Source of the DNA: Pseudomonadota bacterium
Lineage (GTDB): Bacteria > Pseudomonadota > Gammaproteobacteria > Burkholderiales > Rhodocyclaceae
Direction of reading: 5' to 3'
Length of the DNA: 64,000 nt
Assembly (NCBI GenBank): GCA_018241665.1
Contig: JAFEDK010000013.1
Span: 218,389 to 282,388 of the forward strand
The position numbers and the translations under genes are program-made. Below, one piece after another: positions 10,373-19,047 of the stretch (the stretch's first letter is position 1; every line of letters begins with the position of its first letter). The notes beneath the pieces were generated by a model. It was not told the DNA's origin and searched no databases. It saw only the letters and a program-made list of their open reading frames with translations.

Positions 10373-12804
10373 GGGGCACTCCTCTGGGCTTCAAGCCGTT
10401 GCCGGATCTGGTCGGCCGGTTCGGCTGCGGCAAACAGATAACCTTGGCCGTAGTCACAGCCCAAATCCCTGAGCATGTTGGCCTGGCTGGATGTTTCGAT
10501 GCATTCCGCGACCACGCTCATGCCCAGTTCGTGGGCCAGGCGGATGCTGCCGGCAACGATGGTGCGCAGGCGCGGAATGGTCTCGATCTCGCGGACGAAG
10601 GAGCCGTCCAGCTTGATCGTGTCGCAGGGAATCGAGTGCAGATAGCTGAGCGACGAGTAGCCGGTCCCGAAGTCGTCGATGAGGATGCGCAGGCCTTTCG
10701 CCCGCAGCTTGCCGAGCTGATGCATGGCCAGTTCCTTGCGCGTGACCAGGGTGCCCTCGGTGATCTCCAGCTTGAGGGCGCCGGGGGGCAGTCCGTGGCG
10801 TTCGATGCAGGCGACGATCTGGTCGGCCAGGTCTGCCTGACTGAGCTGGCGTGCCGACAGATTGACGCTGATCGACAGGTTCTGGTCGATCAGGCCCTGC
10901 TCGCGCCAGTTCTTCAGGCACACGCAGCTTTGCTCGAGCATCTGCATGCCGAGCTCGTGGACCAGGCCGAGGGATTCGGCGACGGGAATGAACACGTCCG
11001 GGCCGATGCGCCGGGCGCTAGCCTGGGGCCAGCGGACGAGGGCCTCGAAGCCGATCATGCGGCCGTCGCGCAGGTCCACGATGGGCTGGAAATGGGCGAC
11101 CAGCTGGCGTTCGTTCAGGGCTGCCCGCAACTGGGATTCCAGCTGCAGGTCGCGCAGCACCTGCTGGTGTATGGCCGACTGGAACACCGTGATGGAGGCC
11201 TCTGCGCTGCTGCGGGAACGGTGCATCGCATTGTCGGCGTCGCGCATCAGGTCTTCGGCGCTGTGGAAGCCGCCGCTGCCGAGGACCACGCCGATGCGGG
11301 TCTTGGGGTAGAGCATGTGGCCATTGAGTTCGGCGTTTTCGGCCAGCCGGGTTTGCAGGTTTTCCGAGAAGCGGATCGCCTCGCCGGCGTCCGGGATGTC
11401 GTTGAGCAGCACTGCGAACTGGTCGCCTGCTACCCGTCCGACCACGTCGCCGGGGCGCGCCAGCGCACTGATGCGCGATGCGACCAGGCGCAGCAAGTCG
11501 TCTCCGGCGGCGTAGCCGAGGCTGTCGTTCACCACGTGGAAGCGTTCGATGTTGACGTGCAGTACCGCAAACAGATTGTCAGTGACACGGTCCGCGTGGC
11601 GCAGGGTGTTCTGCAGGTGCTCGACGAACAAGGCCCGGTTGGCCAGTCCGGTAAGGCCGTCGTGCAGGGCGTCGTGGATCAGCTGGTCCTCGGCGCGCTT
11701 GCGCAGGTGAATGTCGCTGATCGAGCCGGCCATGCGGATCGCCCGTCCGCTGGTGGGGTCGTAGACCGCCATGCCGCAGATCAGGATCCAGCGGTAGTCG
11801 CCGTCGGCATGGCGGATCCGGTGCTCGGCCATGAGCTGGGCGGACTCCCGCTTCAGGTGGGCGATCACGCGCAGGCGGAAGGGCTCCCGGTCGTCCGGGT
11901 GAAGGTGGTCGATGATCGAGCGCTTGTCGTCCGTGAAGGCCTTGAAGGACAGGCCGAGGATTTCGGCGAAGCGCGGTGCGAAATAGGTCTTGCTGTTGGC
12001 GATGTCCCAGTCCCACAGGCCGTCGTTGGCAGCCCGGGTGGCGAGGGCGTAGCGCTCCTCGCTGAGGGCCAGCTGGCGGGCGGTGCTTTCCAGCTCCTGG
12101 ATACGCGATTGCAGTGCGGCGGCCATGCGGTTGAAGTGGCGGCACAGCTGCGCCAACTCGTCGTTGCCTTGTTCGGGCAGGCGGTGGGACAGGCGTCCCG
12201 CGGCGATGGCCTGGCTGCCGCGCAGAAGGCGTCCGAGGTTGCGCGTCAGCAGGTAGCCGATGGCGCCGAGCAGCAGCAGAGTGAGGAGCACTTCAACGCT
12301 GGCGATGGCGATGCCCTGGTTGAGGAGGCGCTGCCGGGCCAGGACCAGCGGAGCGACGGAGACGCCGAACTGCACCGAGCCGACCTGGTTGTGCTCCAGC
12401 AGCACGGGGCGCCGCACGTGGATCAGGGTGTGGCTCACATAGTTGCCGAGGCTGCCGGCGCTGTCCTCATTCGGCGGCGGCAGGATGTCCATCTCGGGCA
12501 GGCCGGCGCGGACCCGGAGCTGCCCCGTGCTGTCGGTGATGCGCACATAGACCAGGCCTTCCCGGCTGCCGCCGAGCAGTTCGCCAAGGGCGTCCTGCAG
12601 ATCCTGGTAGCGCCCCTGGGGCACGTAGGCGGCGGTCACCACATTGAGCATGGCGGCGTTCTGGGTGACCAGGGTGGCGAGGCTGGCTGTCGTCGCCTCG
12701 TTGATCAGTCGTCCGCTGTTGGTCAGCAGCAGGGTCAGCATCACCACCTGAACCACAGTGCTGGCCAGCAGCAGACGGACGCGGATCGAGAGCTTGCTCA
12801 GCAT
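10369..12804 (-). CDS. Membrane HAMP-PAS-GGDEF(degenerate)-EAL protein, probable c-di-GMP phosphodiesterase
   Basis: 811 residues. TM1 (about 10-28), a periplasmic region (about 30-160), TM2 (about 165-188), HAMP, a PAS/PAC domain (about 250-375, GLWDWDIANSKTYF), GGDEF, then EAL. The GGDEF active-site loop reads AGDQF, so cyclase activity is unlikely. The EAL domain keeps EAL, NLSARQL, EITEG, DDFGTGYSS, IKLDGSF and GQGY, so it should cleave c-di-GMP; the usual AEGVET reads AECIET but keeps the catalytic Glu. It is first in an operon with a barrel protein and a small binding-like protein, which suggests the periplasmic domain senses an imported or bound ligand. Confidence 0.9.
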   Translation of the reverse strand: MLSKLSIRVRLLLASTVVQVVMLTLLLTNSGRLINEATTASLATLVTQNAAMLNVVTAAYVPQGRYQDLQDALGELLGGSREGLVYVRITDSTGQLRVRAGLPEMDILPPPNEDSAGSLGNYVSHTLIHVRRPVLLEHNQVGSVQFGVSVAPLVLARQRLLNQGIAIASVEVLLTLLLLGAIGYLLTRNLGRLLRGSQAIAAGRLSHRLPEQGNDELAQLCRHFNRMAAALQSRIQELESTARQLALSEERYALATRAANDGLWDWDIANSKTYFAPRFAEILGLSFKAFTDDKRSIIDHLHPDDREPFRLRVIAHLKRESAQLMAEHRIRHADGDYRWILICGMAVYDPTSGRAIRMAGSISDIHLRKRAEDQLIHDALHDGLTGLANRALFVEHLQNTLRHADRVTDNLFAVLHVNIERFHVVNDSLGYAAGDDLLRLVASRISALARPGDVVGRVAGDQFAVLLNDIPDAGEAIRFSENLQTRLAENAELNGHMLYPKTRIGVVLGSGGFHSAEDLMRDADNAMHRSRSSAEASITVFQSAIHQQVLRDLQLESQLRAALNERQLVAHFQPIVDLRDGRMIGFEALVRWPQASARRIGPDVFIPVAESLGLVHELGMQMLEQSCVCLKNWREQGLIDQNLSISVNLSARQLSQADLADQIVACIERHGLPPGALKLEITEGTLVTRKELAMHQLGKLRAKGLRILIDDFGTGYSSLSYLHSIPCDTIKLDGSFVREIETIPRLRTIVAGSIRLAHELGMSVVAECIETSSQANMLRDLGCDYGQGYLFAAAEPADQIRQRLEAQRSAP

Positions 12805-13015
12805 CGTGTCGGGCCTTGGGTGGTTGCGGTGTGGTGGTGGATCGGGGTTCGATGGAACCGGAATGAATGGAGCATCGAACGGTATTCACTTGTACTCGGC
12901 TATTTTGCCAATAGCTTGAGTCAAGTGCATCTCTGATGGCATATCGGGTGTGGGTAATTCCACGGGCATTGGTCGTGGAGCGGCGGTGGGGGCAAGCCGC
13001 TGCAAGGCTGCCGGG

Positions 13016-13044
13016 CCCATGGCGGGCGCTTGCCGCGCCATGGG
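13016..13044. repeat. Stem-loop downstream of glnS
   Basis: CCCATGGCG (13016-13024) pairs with CGCCATGGG (13036-13044), with an inner GGC/GCC extension around a GCTT loop. It begins about 40 bp beyond the glnS stop. No T run follows on the minus strand, so it may be an mRNA 3'-end structure or a Rho-assisted terminator. The rest of the 280-bp gap to the EAL gene shows no gene. Confidence 0.4.
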
Positions 13045-13084
13045 AAGCCGCCGGAACGACGGCCGGGCAGTGCGGGCCTGGTTG

Positions 13085-14809
13085 TTACTTCTTCCAGGTG
13101 TCCCGCAGGGTGACGGTACGATTGAAGATTGGCGCGCCGTCGCGGGAGTCCACGCGATCGGCCACGAAATAGCCGTGGCGTTCGAACTGGAAGCGAGCCT
13201 CCGGCCTGGCGGCGCGCAGGGCCGGCTCGAGCTGGGCGGTGATGACCTTCAGGCTGTTCGGGTTGATGTCGTCGAGGAAGTCGCGTTCCAGTTCCTCGGG
13301 ATCACCCTCGCGCCGGTTGCCCGGATAGGCATGGGCGAACAGGCGGTCGTAGAGGCGCACTTCGGCCGTGTAGGCGTGGGCGACCGAAACCCAGTGCAGA
13401 TTGCCCTTCACCTTGTAGTTGTCGGCGCCCGGCGTGCCGGACTTGGAGTCGGGTATGTACTCGCACAGCACGGCGGTCACGTTGCCGTCGGCATCCTTCT
13501 CGCAACCGGTGCATTTCACCACGTAGCCGTAGCGCAGGCGCGCCGTGTTGCCCGGGTAGAGGCGGTGGTAGCCCTTGACCGGGGTTTCCATGAAGTCCTC
13601 GCGCTCGATCCACAGCTCGCGGCTGAAGGGCATTTCGCGCTTGCCGAGCTCCGGGTGCAGCGGATGGTTGGGGGCATGGCAGCGCTCGGTGTGGCCTTCC
13701 GGGTAGTTGGTGATGACCAGCTTGAGCGGGTCGAGCACCGCGACGCGACGTTCGGCGGCCTCGTTGAGGTGCTCGCGCATGCAGTCTTCGAGCACGCTCA
13801 TGTCGATCCACGAGTCGGACTTGGAGACGCCGATGCGCTCGGCGAACATGCGGAAGCCTTCGGGCGTAAAGCCGCGACGGCGCGCGCCGACCAGGGTCGG
13901 CAGGCGCGGATCGTCCCAGCCGGCCACGTGTTTTTCGTCCACCAGCTGGATCAGCTTGCGCTTGGACAGCACCACATAAGTGAGGTTGAGGCGGGCGAAC
14001 TCGATCTGGCGTGGTACCGGGCGCGGGAAGAAGCCGCCGTCGGCGAGGCTGTCCAGCAGCCAGTCGTAGAAGGGGCGCTGGTCCTCGAACTCGAGGGTGC
14101 AGATGGAATGGGTTACGTCCTCCAGCGCATCCTCGATCGGATGGGCGAAGGTGTACATCGGATACACGCACCAGCGGTCACCGGTGCGGTGATGGGTGGC
14201 GTGGCGGATGCGGTAGATGGCCGGGTCGCGCAGGTTGATGTTCGGCGAGGCCATGTCGATCCTGGCGCGCAGGATGTGGGTGCCATCGGGAAACTCGCCG
14301 GCCTTCATGCGCTGGAACAGCTCCAGGTTCTCGGTGACGCTGCGGTTGCGATATGGGCTGTCCTTGCCGGGGGCCGACAGGGTGCCGCGGTAGGCGCGCA
14401 TCTCCTCGGCGGACAGGGAGTCCACATAGGCCTTGCCGACGGTGATCAGGTGCTCGGCCATCGCGTACATCTTGTCGAAGTAGTCCGACGCGAAATACAG
14501 GTGCTCGCCCCAGCTGAAGCCCAGCCACTGAACGGCTTCGATGATGGCGTCGACGTACTCCTGTTCTTCCTTGGTCGGATTGGTGTCGTCGAAGCGCATG
14601 TGACAGGCGCCGCCATAGGCTTCGGCGAGGCCGAAGTTCAGGCAGATGCTCTTGGCGTGGCCGTAGTGCAGGTAGCCGTTGGGCTCCGGCGGGAAGCGGG
14701 TCTCGACCCGTCCGTCCCATTTGCCGAGGCGACGGTCCTCGTCGATGAGGCTGCGGATGAAGTTGCTGGGCGTTGCGGCTTCTGCGGCCGGGGAAGTGGG
14801 TGCAGTCAT
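13085..14809 (-). CDS. glnS: Glutaminyl-tRNA synthetase
   Basis: 574-residue class I synthetase charging tRNA-Gln. The HIGH-like motif lies in PEPNGYLHYGH (41-51), the KMSKS-like motif is VLSKRK (about 286), and RFDDTNPTKEEQEYVDAI and the C-terminal anticodon-binding beta-barrels are present. Slightly longer than E. coli GlnS because of a short Ala/Pro-rich N-terminal extension. Transcribed alone, with the HPt gene diverging upstream. Confidence 0.98.
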   Translation of the reverse strand: MTAPTSPAAEAATPSNFIRSLIDEDRRLGKWDGRVETRFPPEPNGYLHYGHAKSICLNFGLAEAYGGACHMRFDDTNPTKEEQEYVDAIIEAVQWLGFSWGEHLYFASDYFDKMYAMAEHLITVGKAYVDSLSAEEMRAYRGTLSAPGKDSPYRNRSVTENLELFQRMKAGEFPDGTHILRARIDMASPNINLRDPAIYRIRHATHHRTGDRWCVYPMYTFAHPIEDALEDVTHSICTLEFEDQRPFYDWLLDSLADGGFFPRPVPRQIEFARLNLTYVVLSKRKLIQLVDEKHVAGWDDPRLPTLVGARRRGFTPEGFRMFAERIGVSKSDSWIDMSVLEDCMREHLNEAAERRVAVLDPLKLVITNYPEGHTERCHAPNHPLHPELGKREMPFSRELWIEREDFMETPVKGYHRLYPGNTARLRYGYVVKCTGCEKDADGNVTAVLCEYIPDSKSGTPGADNYKVKGNLHWVSVAHAYTAEVRLYDRLFAHAYPGNRREGDPEELERDFLDDINPNSLKVITAQLEPALRAARPEARFQFERHGYFVADRVDSRDGAPIFNRTVTLRDTWKK

Positions 14810-15069
14810 CTGGTCTTACCTTGACGGGCGGGCTGTGGGCCGCCGGAATGCCGGGTGAAAAATGTTGCAATTGTATCCGATGGGCGCCGGGCGACGGGCA
14901 GGCCGGCGGGGCGTGAATTTTCGCACAGGCTGCCGCCGACTCGTTGCGACTTCGAGCCGGGTGCGCATTGTTAGGCATCTGGCGGGCCGGCGTTTGGGTA
15001 AAACGGTGCCGGTTGGCGGGGCTGCGAGCCCTGCGGCTGTTGATGATCCTGTTTCCGGTGAGTCCCCTG

Positions 15070-15549
15070 ATGCATCGAATTCCCGCCAAGTCCTTCTTCC
15101 GGCCCGTCGCCTGGGTCCGCTCCCTGTGGCGGCGTCCGGCGGCGAGCAAGACGCCGTCGCCGCGGACAGACGGCGTGCCCGGCGAGCCAGCCCTCGACCT
15201 GGACATCCTGATGGCCCTGCCGGGGGTGAACGGTAATCGTGCGGCGCCCATGCTGATGCGTCTGCTGCCCCTGTTCGTTGCCGAAACCGAGCGCCATGTG
15301 CAGGGCTTGCGGGCGGGCCTGGCCGCCGGCAACGCGGAGGCCGTGCGTGCGCTGGCACACAAGATGAAGTCCGGCTGCCATGCCATGGGTGCGCTGCGCC
15401 TGGCGGCCCGTGCGCGGCGCCTGGATGAACGGATCAAGGCCGGCGAGGCGCCGCGGGTACAGGATGTGGAGGGCATCGCCGAGGCCTGGGAGGCTTGTCG
15501 ACTGGCTTTGCACAAGGAAGGTCTGATCGGGGAAGATGCGCCACAGTGA
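15070..15549 (+). CDS. Histidine phosphotransfer (HPt) domain protein
   Basis: 159 residues. A basic N-terminal segment (1-40) precedes an HPt helical bundle (about 55-155), with phospho-accepting His97 in ALAHKMKSGCHAMGA, the HxxKS-type signature. I start at ATG 15070, preceded by GGTGAG at good distance; an in-frame ATG at 15043 and a much longer open frame exist but lack a ribosome site. It lies directly upstream of a REC-PAS-GGDEF-EAL gene and probably relays phosphate to that REC domain or to one in the convergent operon. Confidence 0.8.
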   Translation: MHRIPAKSFFRPVAWVRSLWRRPAASKTPSPRTDGVPGEPALDLDILMALPGVNGNRAAPMLMRLLPLFVAETERHVQGLRAGLAAGNAEAVRALAHKMKSGCHAMGALRLAARARRLDERIKAGEAPRVQDVEGIAEAWEACRLALHKEGLIGEDAPQ

Positions 15550-15580
15550 AGAGGGTCCGGTGGAGAGGCCGGCAGGGACG

Positions 15581-17743
15581 ATGACTGAAAGCGAACGCGC
15601 ACACATCCTGGTGGTGGATGACGATCCGCTGACCCGCATGATGGCCACCGAGGCTTTGCGGGAAGGGGGATTCGAGGTTTCGGAAGCCGAGGACGGCGCG
15701 CAGGCGCTGAGCTTGTTTGGCGACGCTCCACCCGATCTGGTGTTGCTTGACGTGATGATGCCGGGCCTCAGTGGTTTCGAGGTGTGCCGCCGCCTGCGTC
15801 AGCTGCCGGAGGGGCGCCTGGTGCCGGTGATCATGCTGACCGGCCTCGATGACGGAGAGTCCGTTGAGGAGGCCTTCGAGGCCGGTGCGACCGACTTCAT
15901 CTCCAAGCCGATCAACTGGACCCTGCTGCGTTTCCGTATCCGCTATGTGCTGCGTTCCGCCGAGGCCATGCAGGAGCTGAGCCTCAGCCAGGAGAGCCTG
16001 TCCAATGCCCAGCGCATCGCCCGCCTGGGCAGCTGGGAGTGGGCCGTCAAGACCGGGCGGGTGCGCCGGTCGGCCCAGTTCTACCGCCTCTTCGGCAGCG
16101 ACCGGGAGCGCTTCGGCGAGGCCATGGAGGCGGTTCTCGAGTATGTCTATGGCCCTGACCGCAGCGCCGTGCAGGCGGCCCTGGCCGGTGCCCGCGAGGG
16201 CGTCGGTTTCCAGCTGATCTATCGCGTCGTATGGCCGGACGGCAGCGTGCGGACGGTGCAGGAGACCGTCGAGCCGGCCCGCCGCAGCGACGGACGCGGC
16301 GCCGGCGGGTTGCTGATGGAGGGCAGCGTGCAGGACATCACCGAGCAGGTGGAGGCCCAGCGGCGCATCCGCCAGCTGGCCTATTTCGATCACCTGACCG
16401 GCCTGCCCAACCGGGAATATTTCCGCGAGAACCTGCTCGGCGCCACTGCCCGCGGGTTGCGCTACGACAGCCGCTGCGCGGTGATGGTGGTGGATATCGA
16501 CCGCTTCGCCCGGATCAACGACAGCCTGGGGCCGGACCGGGGCGACCAGGTGCTGCAGCTGATCGCCCATCGGCTGCGCGAGAGCATGGGAGACCGCCAG
16601 CCGGCGGAGGCGCCGGGAGGCAGCTTGTCGACCCGTTTCCGGGTAGCCCGCCTGGCCGCCGACGAGTTCGGCGTGCTGGTCAATGATGTGGAGTCGGTGG
16701 CCGAACTGCTCGATACCGCGGAGCGCCTGCTGCAGGTGGTGCGGGCCCCGATCCGCGTGCCGGGGCAGGAGATCACCCTGTCGGCGCGGATCGGCGTGGC
16801 GGTGATGCCGGATCACGCCACCGATGCGGACGCCCTGCTGAAGGCCGCCGAGACTGCCCTCAATCACGCCAAGCGTGGCCGTGGCGATCCGCTGGCGCTG
16901 TTCTCGGAAGACATGAAGGTGGCCGCCTTCCTGCGCTTCACGCTGGAGAGCGACCTGCGCCGTGCCATCGGCGAGGACGAGATGAACATGTGCTATCAGC
17001 CGATCATCGACGTCAAGCGTCGAGCGGTGGTCAAGGCCGAGGCCTTGCTGCGCTGGCCCCACGCCAGCCGCGGGGCGGTGCCGCCGCCGGAGTTCATCTC
17101 GCTGGCCGAAGAGACCGGGCTGATCGTGCCACTGACCCGCAGCGTGCTCGAGAAGGTGTGCGCCGACCTGATCCGCCTGGAGCACCGGCTGGCGCCGGAC
17201 TTCCGCATCAGCATCAACCTGTCCGGCGTGAACTTCATGGACGCCCAGCTGATTCCCACGGTGCGCGAAGTGCTGGCGCTGACCGGGGTGGCCCCGTCGC
17301 GGCTGGAGTTCGAGCTGACCGAGACCGTGCTGATGCGTGATCTCGACCACGCCACGGCCATCCTCACCCAGTTGCGCGACATGGGTGTGCGCGTGGCGGT
17401 GGACGATTTCGGCACCGGCTATTCGTCGCTGGCCTACCTGCGCCGGCTGGCGGTGGATGCGCTGAAGATCGACCGCTCCTTCGTCAATGAACTGGACGAC
17501 GGGCAGGGCGTCGCGATCGTCGAGGCGGTGATCGGCCTGGCCCACAGCCTCGGGCTGGAGGTGGTGGCCGAGGGGGTTGAGACGGTCGCCCAGCTGGAGG
17601 CCCTGATTCAGCGCGGCTGCCATCTGATCCAGGGCTATCTGTTCGCGATGCCGATGAGCTGTGCGGCGCTGGCCGACATGTTCGGCAGCGCCTATTTCAT
17701 TCCCGAAGAGGTCTTGCCGCTGCTACCTCCGCAGGCGGACTGA
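15581..17743 (+). CDS. Response regulator REC-PAS-GGDEF(degenerate)-EAL, probable c-di-GMP phosphodiesterase
   Basis: 720 residues. REC domain (about 8-120) with acidic pair DDD near 13-15, phospho-acceptor Asp57 (VLLDVMMPG) and Lys in FISKP. A PAS/PAC-like region (about 145-275) follows, then GGDEF with the loop AADEF instead of GGDEF, so it is a probable pseudo-cyclase. The EAL domain has KAEALLRW, NLSGVNF, ELTET, DDFGTGYSS, LKIDRSF, AEGVET and IQGYLF, all consistent with activity. I start at ATG 15581 (MTESERAH) because the earlier ATG at 15536 has its ribosome site too close and adds non-homologous residues. It follows the HPt gene by 31 bp and is a likely phosphorelay target. Confidence 0.92.
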   Translation: MTESERAHILVVDDDPLTRMMATEALREGGFEVSEAEDGAQALSLFGDAPPDLVLLDVMMPGLSGFEVCRRLRQLPEGRLVPVIMLTGLDDGESVEEAFEAGATDFISKPINWTLLRFRIRYVLRSAEAMQELSLSQESLSNAQRIARLGSWEWAVKTGRVRRSAQFYRLFGSDRERFGEAMEAVLEYVYGPDRSAVQAALAGAREGVGFQLIYRVVWPDGSVRTVQETVEPARRSDGRGAGGLLMEGSVQDITEQVEAQRRIRQLAYFDHLTGLPNREYFRENLLGATARGLRYDSRCAVMVVDIDRFARINDSLGPDRGDQVLQLIAHRLRESMGDRQPAEAPGGSLSTRFRVARLAADEFGVLVNDVESVAELLDTAERLLQVVRAPIRVPGQEITLSARIGVAVMPDHATDADALLKAAETALNHAKRGRGDPLALFSEDMKVAAFLRFTLESDLRRAIGEDEMNMCYQPIIDVKRRAVVKAEALLRWPHASRGAVPPPEFISLAEETGLIVPLTRSVLEKVCADLIRLEHRLAPDFRISINLSGVNFMDAQLIPTVREVLALTGVAPSRLEFELTETVLMRDLDHATAILTQLRDMGVRVAVDDFGTGYSSLAYLRRLAVDALKIDRSFVNELDDGQGVAIVEAVIGLAHSLGLEVVAEGVETVAQLEALIQRGCHLIQGYLFAMPMSCAALADMFGSAYFIPEEVLPLLPPQAD

Positions 17744-17751
17744 CGCGGCGC

Positions 17752-19047
17752 CTACTTGCGTTCCGGGCGGATGGCGATCGCCAGCCGGACGCCCTCTGAC
17801 GCTTCAAGCTCGCGCAGCTGGCGGATCAGGTTGTCGTCGAGCACGAAGTCCGCTGCCAGCAGCATCACCCCGTCGCGGGTCACGAGGTCGCGGGCCAGCA
17901 CCATGCCGGCCTTGAGGGACGAGGGGGTGTGTTCGTTGCCGATGGCCGTGGCAGTGTCGCCCGCCCCCAGCTCGGCGATCAGCGCATCCACCACCTGCGG
18001 GCAATAGCGTTTGCCGCGGTTCTGCTGGATGAAGGCGACGGCTTCCTCGGCCTTAAGCTTGCGCGGCGACAGGGTGCCGATCTGCAGCCCGTCGAAATCG
18101 TTGGCTACCGCCAGCACCCGTGCGCCGTAGGGAATCGCCAGGCCGGACAGGCGGTCCGGGTAACCCTGGCCGTCCCAGCGTTCGTGGTGGCCGCGGATGA
18201 AGGTGCCGGCTCGGCGCAGGTTCTCCAGCCCCATCAGGGCCGCCTGGCCGGTGACCGGATGCTTGCGCAGTACGCCGAGCTCGTCGCCGCTCATGTGGGA
18301 CACCGGTTTGCCGAGCAGCTCGTCGGGCAGGCCGATCTTGCCGATGTCGTGGAGCAGGCCGGCGATCATCACGTCCTGGGCTTCGGCTGGCGCAAAGCCG
18401 AGCCGGTTGGCGAGCTTGCGGCCGAGGTCGGCAACCCGGCGGGAATGCCCCGAGATGAGGCCTTCGCGCAGCTCGATCAGGTTGGAAAACACCCGGATCG
18501 AGGTCAGGAAGTGCTGCTTGAGCTTTTCGTGGGTGCTCTTCAGTTCGGCGGTGCGCACCTCGACCTTCTGTTCGAGGCTGGCGTTGAGGTTCTTCAATTC
18601 CTCGTTCTGGGCACGGGTCAGGGCTTCGAGACGGCTCTTTTCCCGCTCCAGCGCCTTGCGTTCGAGCGCCTCCCGCACGGTCAGGACCACGTCCTGGTCG
18701 TTCCAGGGCTTGGCGATGTAACGGGCGATCTGGCCCGCATTGATGGCGGCGATCGTCGAGTCCATGTCGGCGTAGCCGGTGAGCAGCAGGCGCACCGTGT
18801 CCGGATGGCGCGTCCGTGCTTCGGCGAGGAAGGTGGCGCCGTCCATGCCCGGCATGCGCATGTCCGAGATGATCAGGTCCACATGCTCCTTCGCCAGCAC
18901 TTCCAGGCCTTCGGCGCCGCCACCGGCCGTCAGTACGGTATAGCCATGGGGGCGGAACAGGCGGCGCAGGGCGGACAGGATATTGGCTTCGTCGTCCACG
19001 CAGAGGATCGTGAAGCTGGCGTTGTCGGTGTTCGGGGCGAGGGTCAT
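17752..19047 (-). CDS. REC-HD-GYP response regulator (RpfG-like c-di-GMP phosphodiesterase)
   Basis: 431 residues. REC (about 12-128) with phospho-acceptor Asp62 in IISDMRMPGMDG and KPW; a coiled coil (about 130-180); then HD-GYP (about 190-350) with HSRRV, HDIGKIGLPD (HD at 231-232), HHERWDGQGYP (HHE 285-287, GYP 293-295). All metal-binding and GYP signature residues are visible, so hydrolysis of c-di-GMP is expected. A separate C-terminal module (about 373-425, LKAGMVLARDLVTRDG...) resembles the small protein at 21704-22018. The start overlaps the histidine kinase stop by 4 bp; last gene of a five-gene operon. The longer open frame to 19404 is in a different gene. Confidence 0.93.
   Translation of the reverse strand: MTLAPNTDNASFTILCVDDEANILSALRRLFRPHGYTVLTAGGGAEGLEVLAKEHVDLIISDMRMPGMDGATFLAEARTRHPDTVRLLLTGYADMDSTIAAINAGQIARYIAKPWNDQDVVLTVREALERKALEREKSRLEALTRAQNEELKNLNASLEQKVEVRTAELKSTHEKLKQHFLTSIRVFSNLIELREGLISGHSRRVADLGRKLANRLGFAPAEAQDVMIAGLLHDIGKIGLPDELLGKPVSHMSGDELGVLRKHPVTGQAALMGLENLRRAGTFIRGHHERWDGQGYPDRLSGLAIPYGARVLAVANDFDGLQIGTLSPRKLKAEEAVAFIQQNRGKRYCPQVVDALIAELGAGDTATAIGNEHTPSSLKAGMVLARDLVTRDGVMLLAADFVLDDNLIRQLRELEASEGVRLAIAIRPERK

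Noticed and set aside
10399..12936. Long plus-strand open frame (845 codons) opposite the GGDEF/EAL gene
   Set aside because: It is the antisense shadow of a strongly recognisable GGDEF/EAL protein. High GC removes stop codons from the other strand and the translation shows no domain.
15434..17623. Long minus-strand open frame (729 codons) opposite the REC-GGDEF-EAL gene
   Set aside because: Shadow of a clear protein; the composition is rich in His, Arg and Gln, as expected of reverse-complement GC-rich code.
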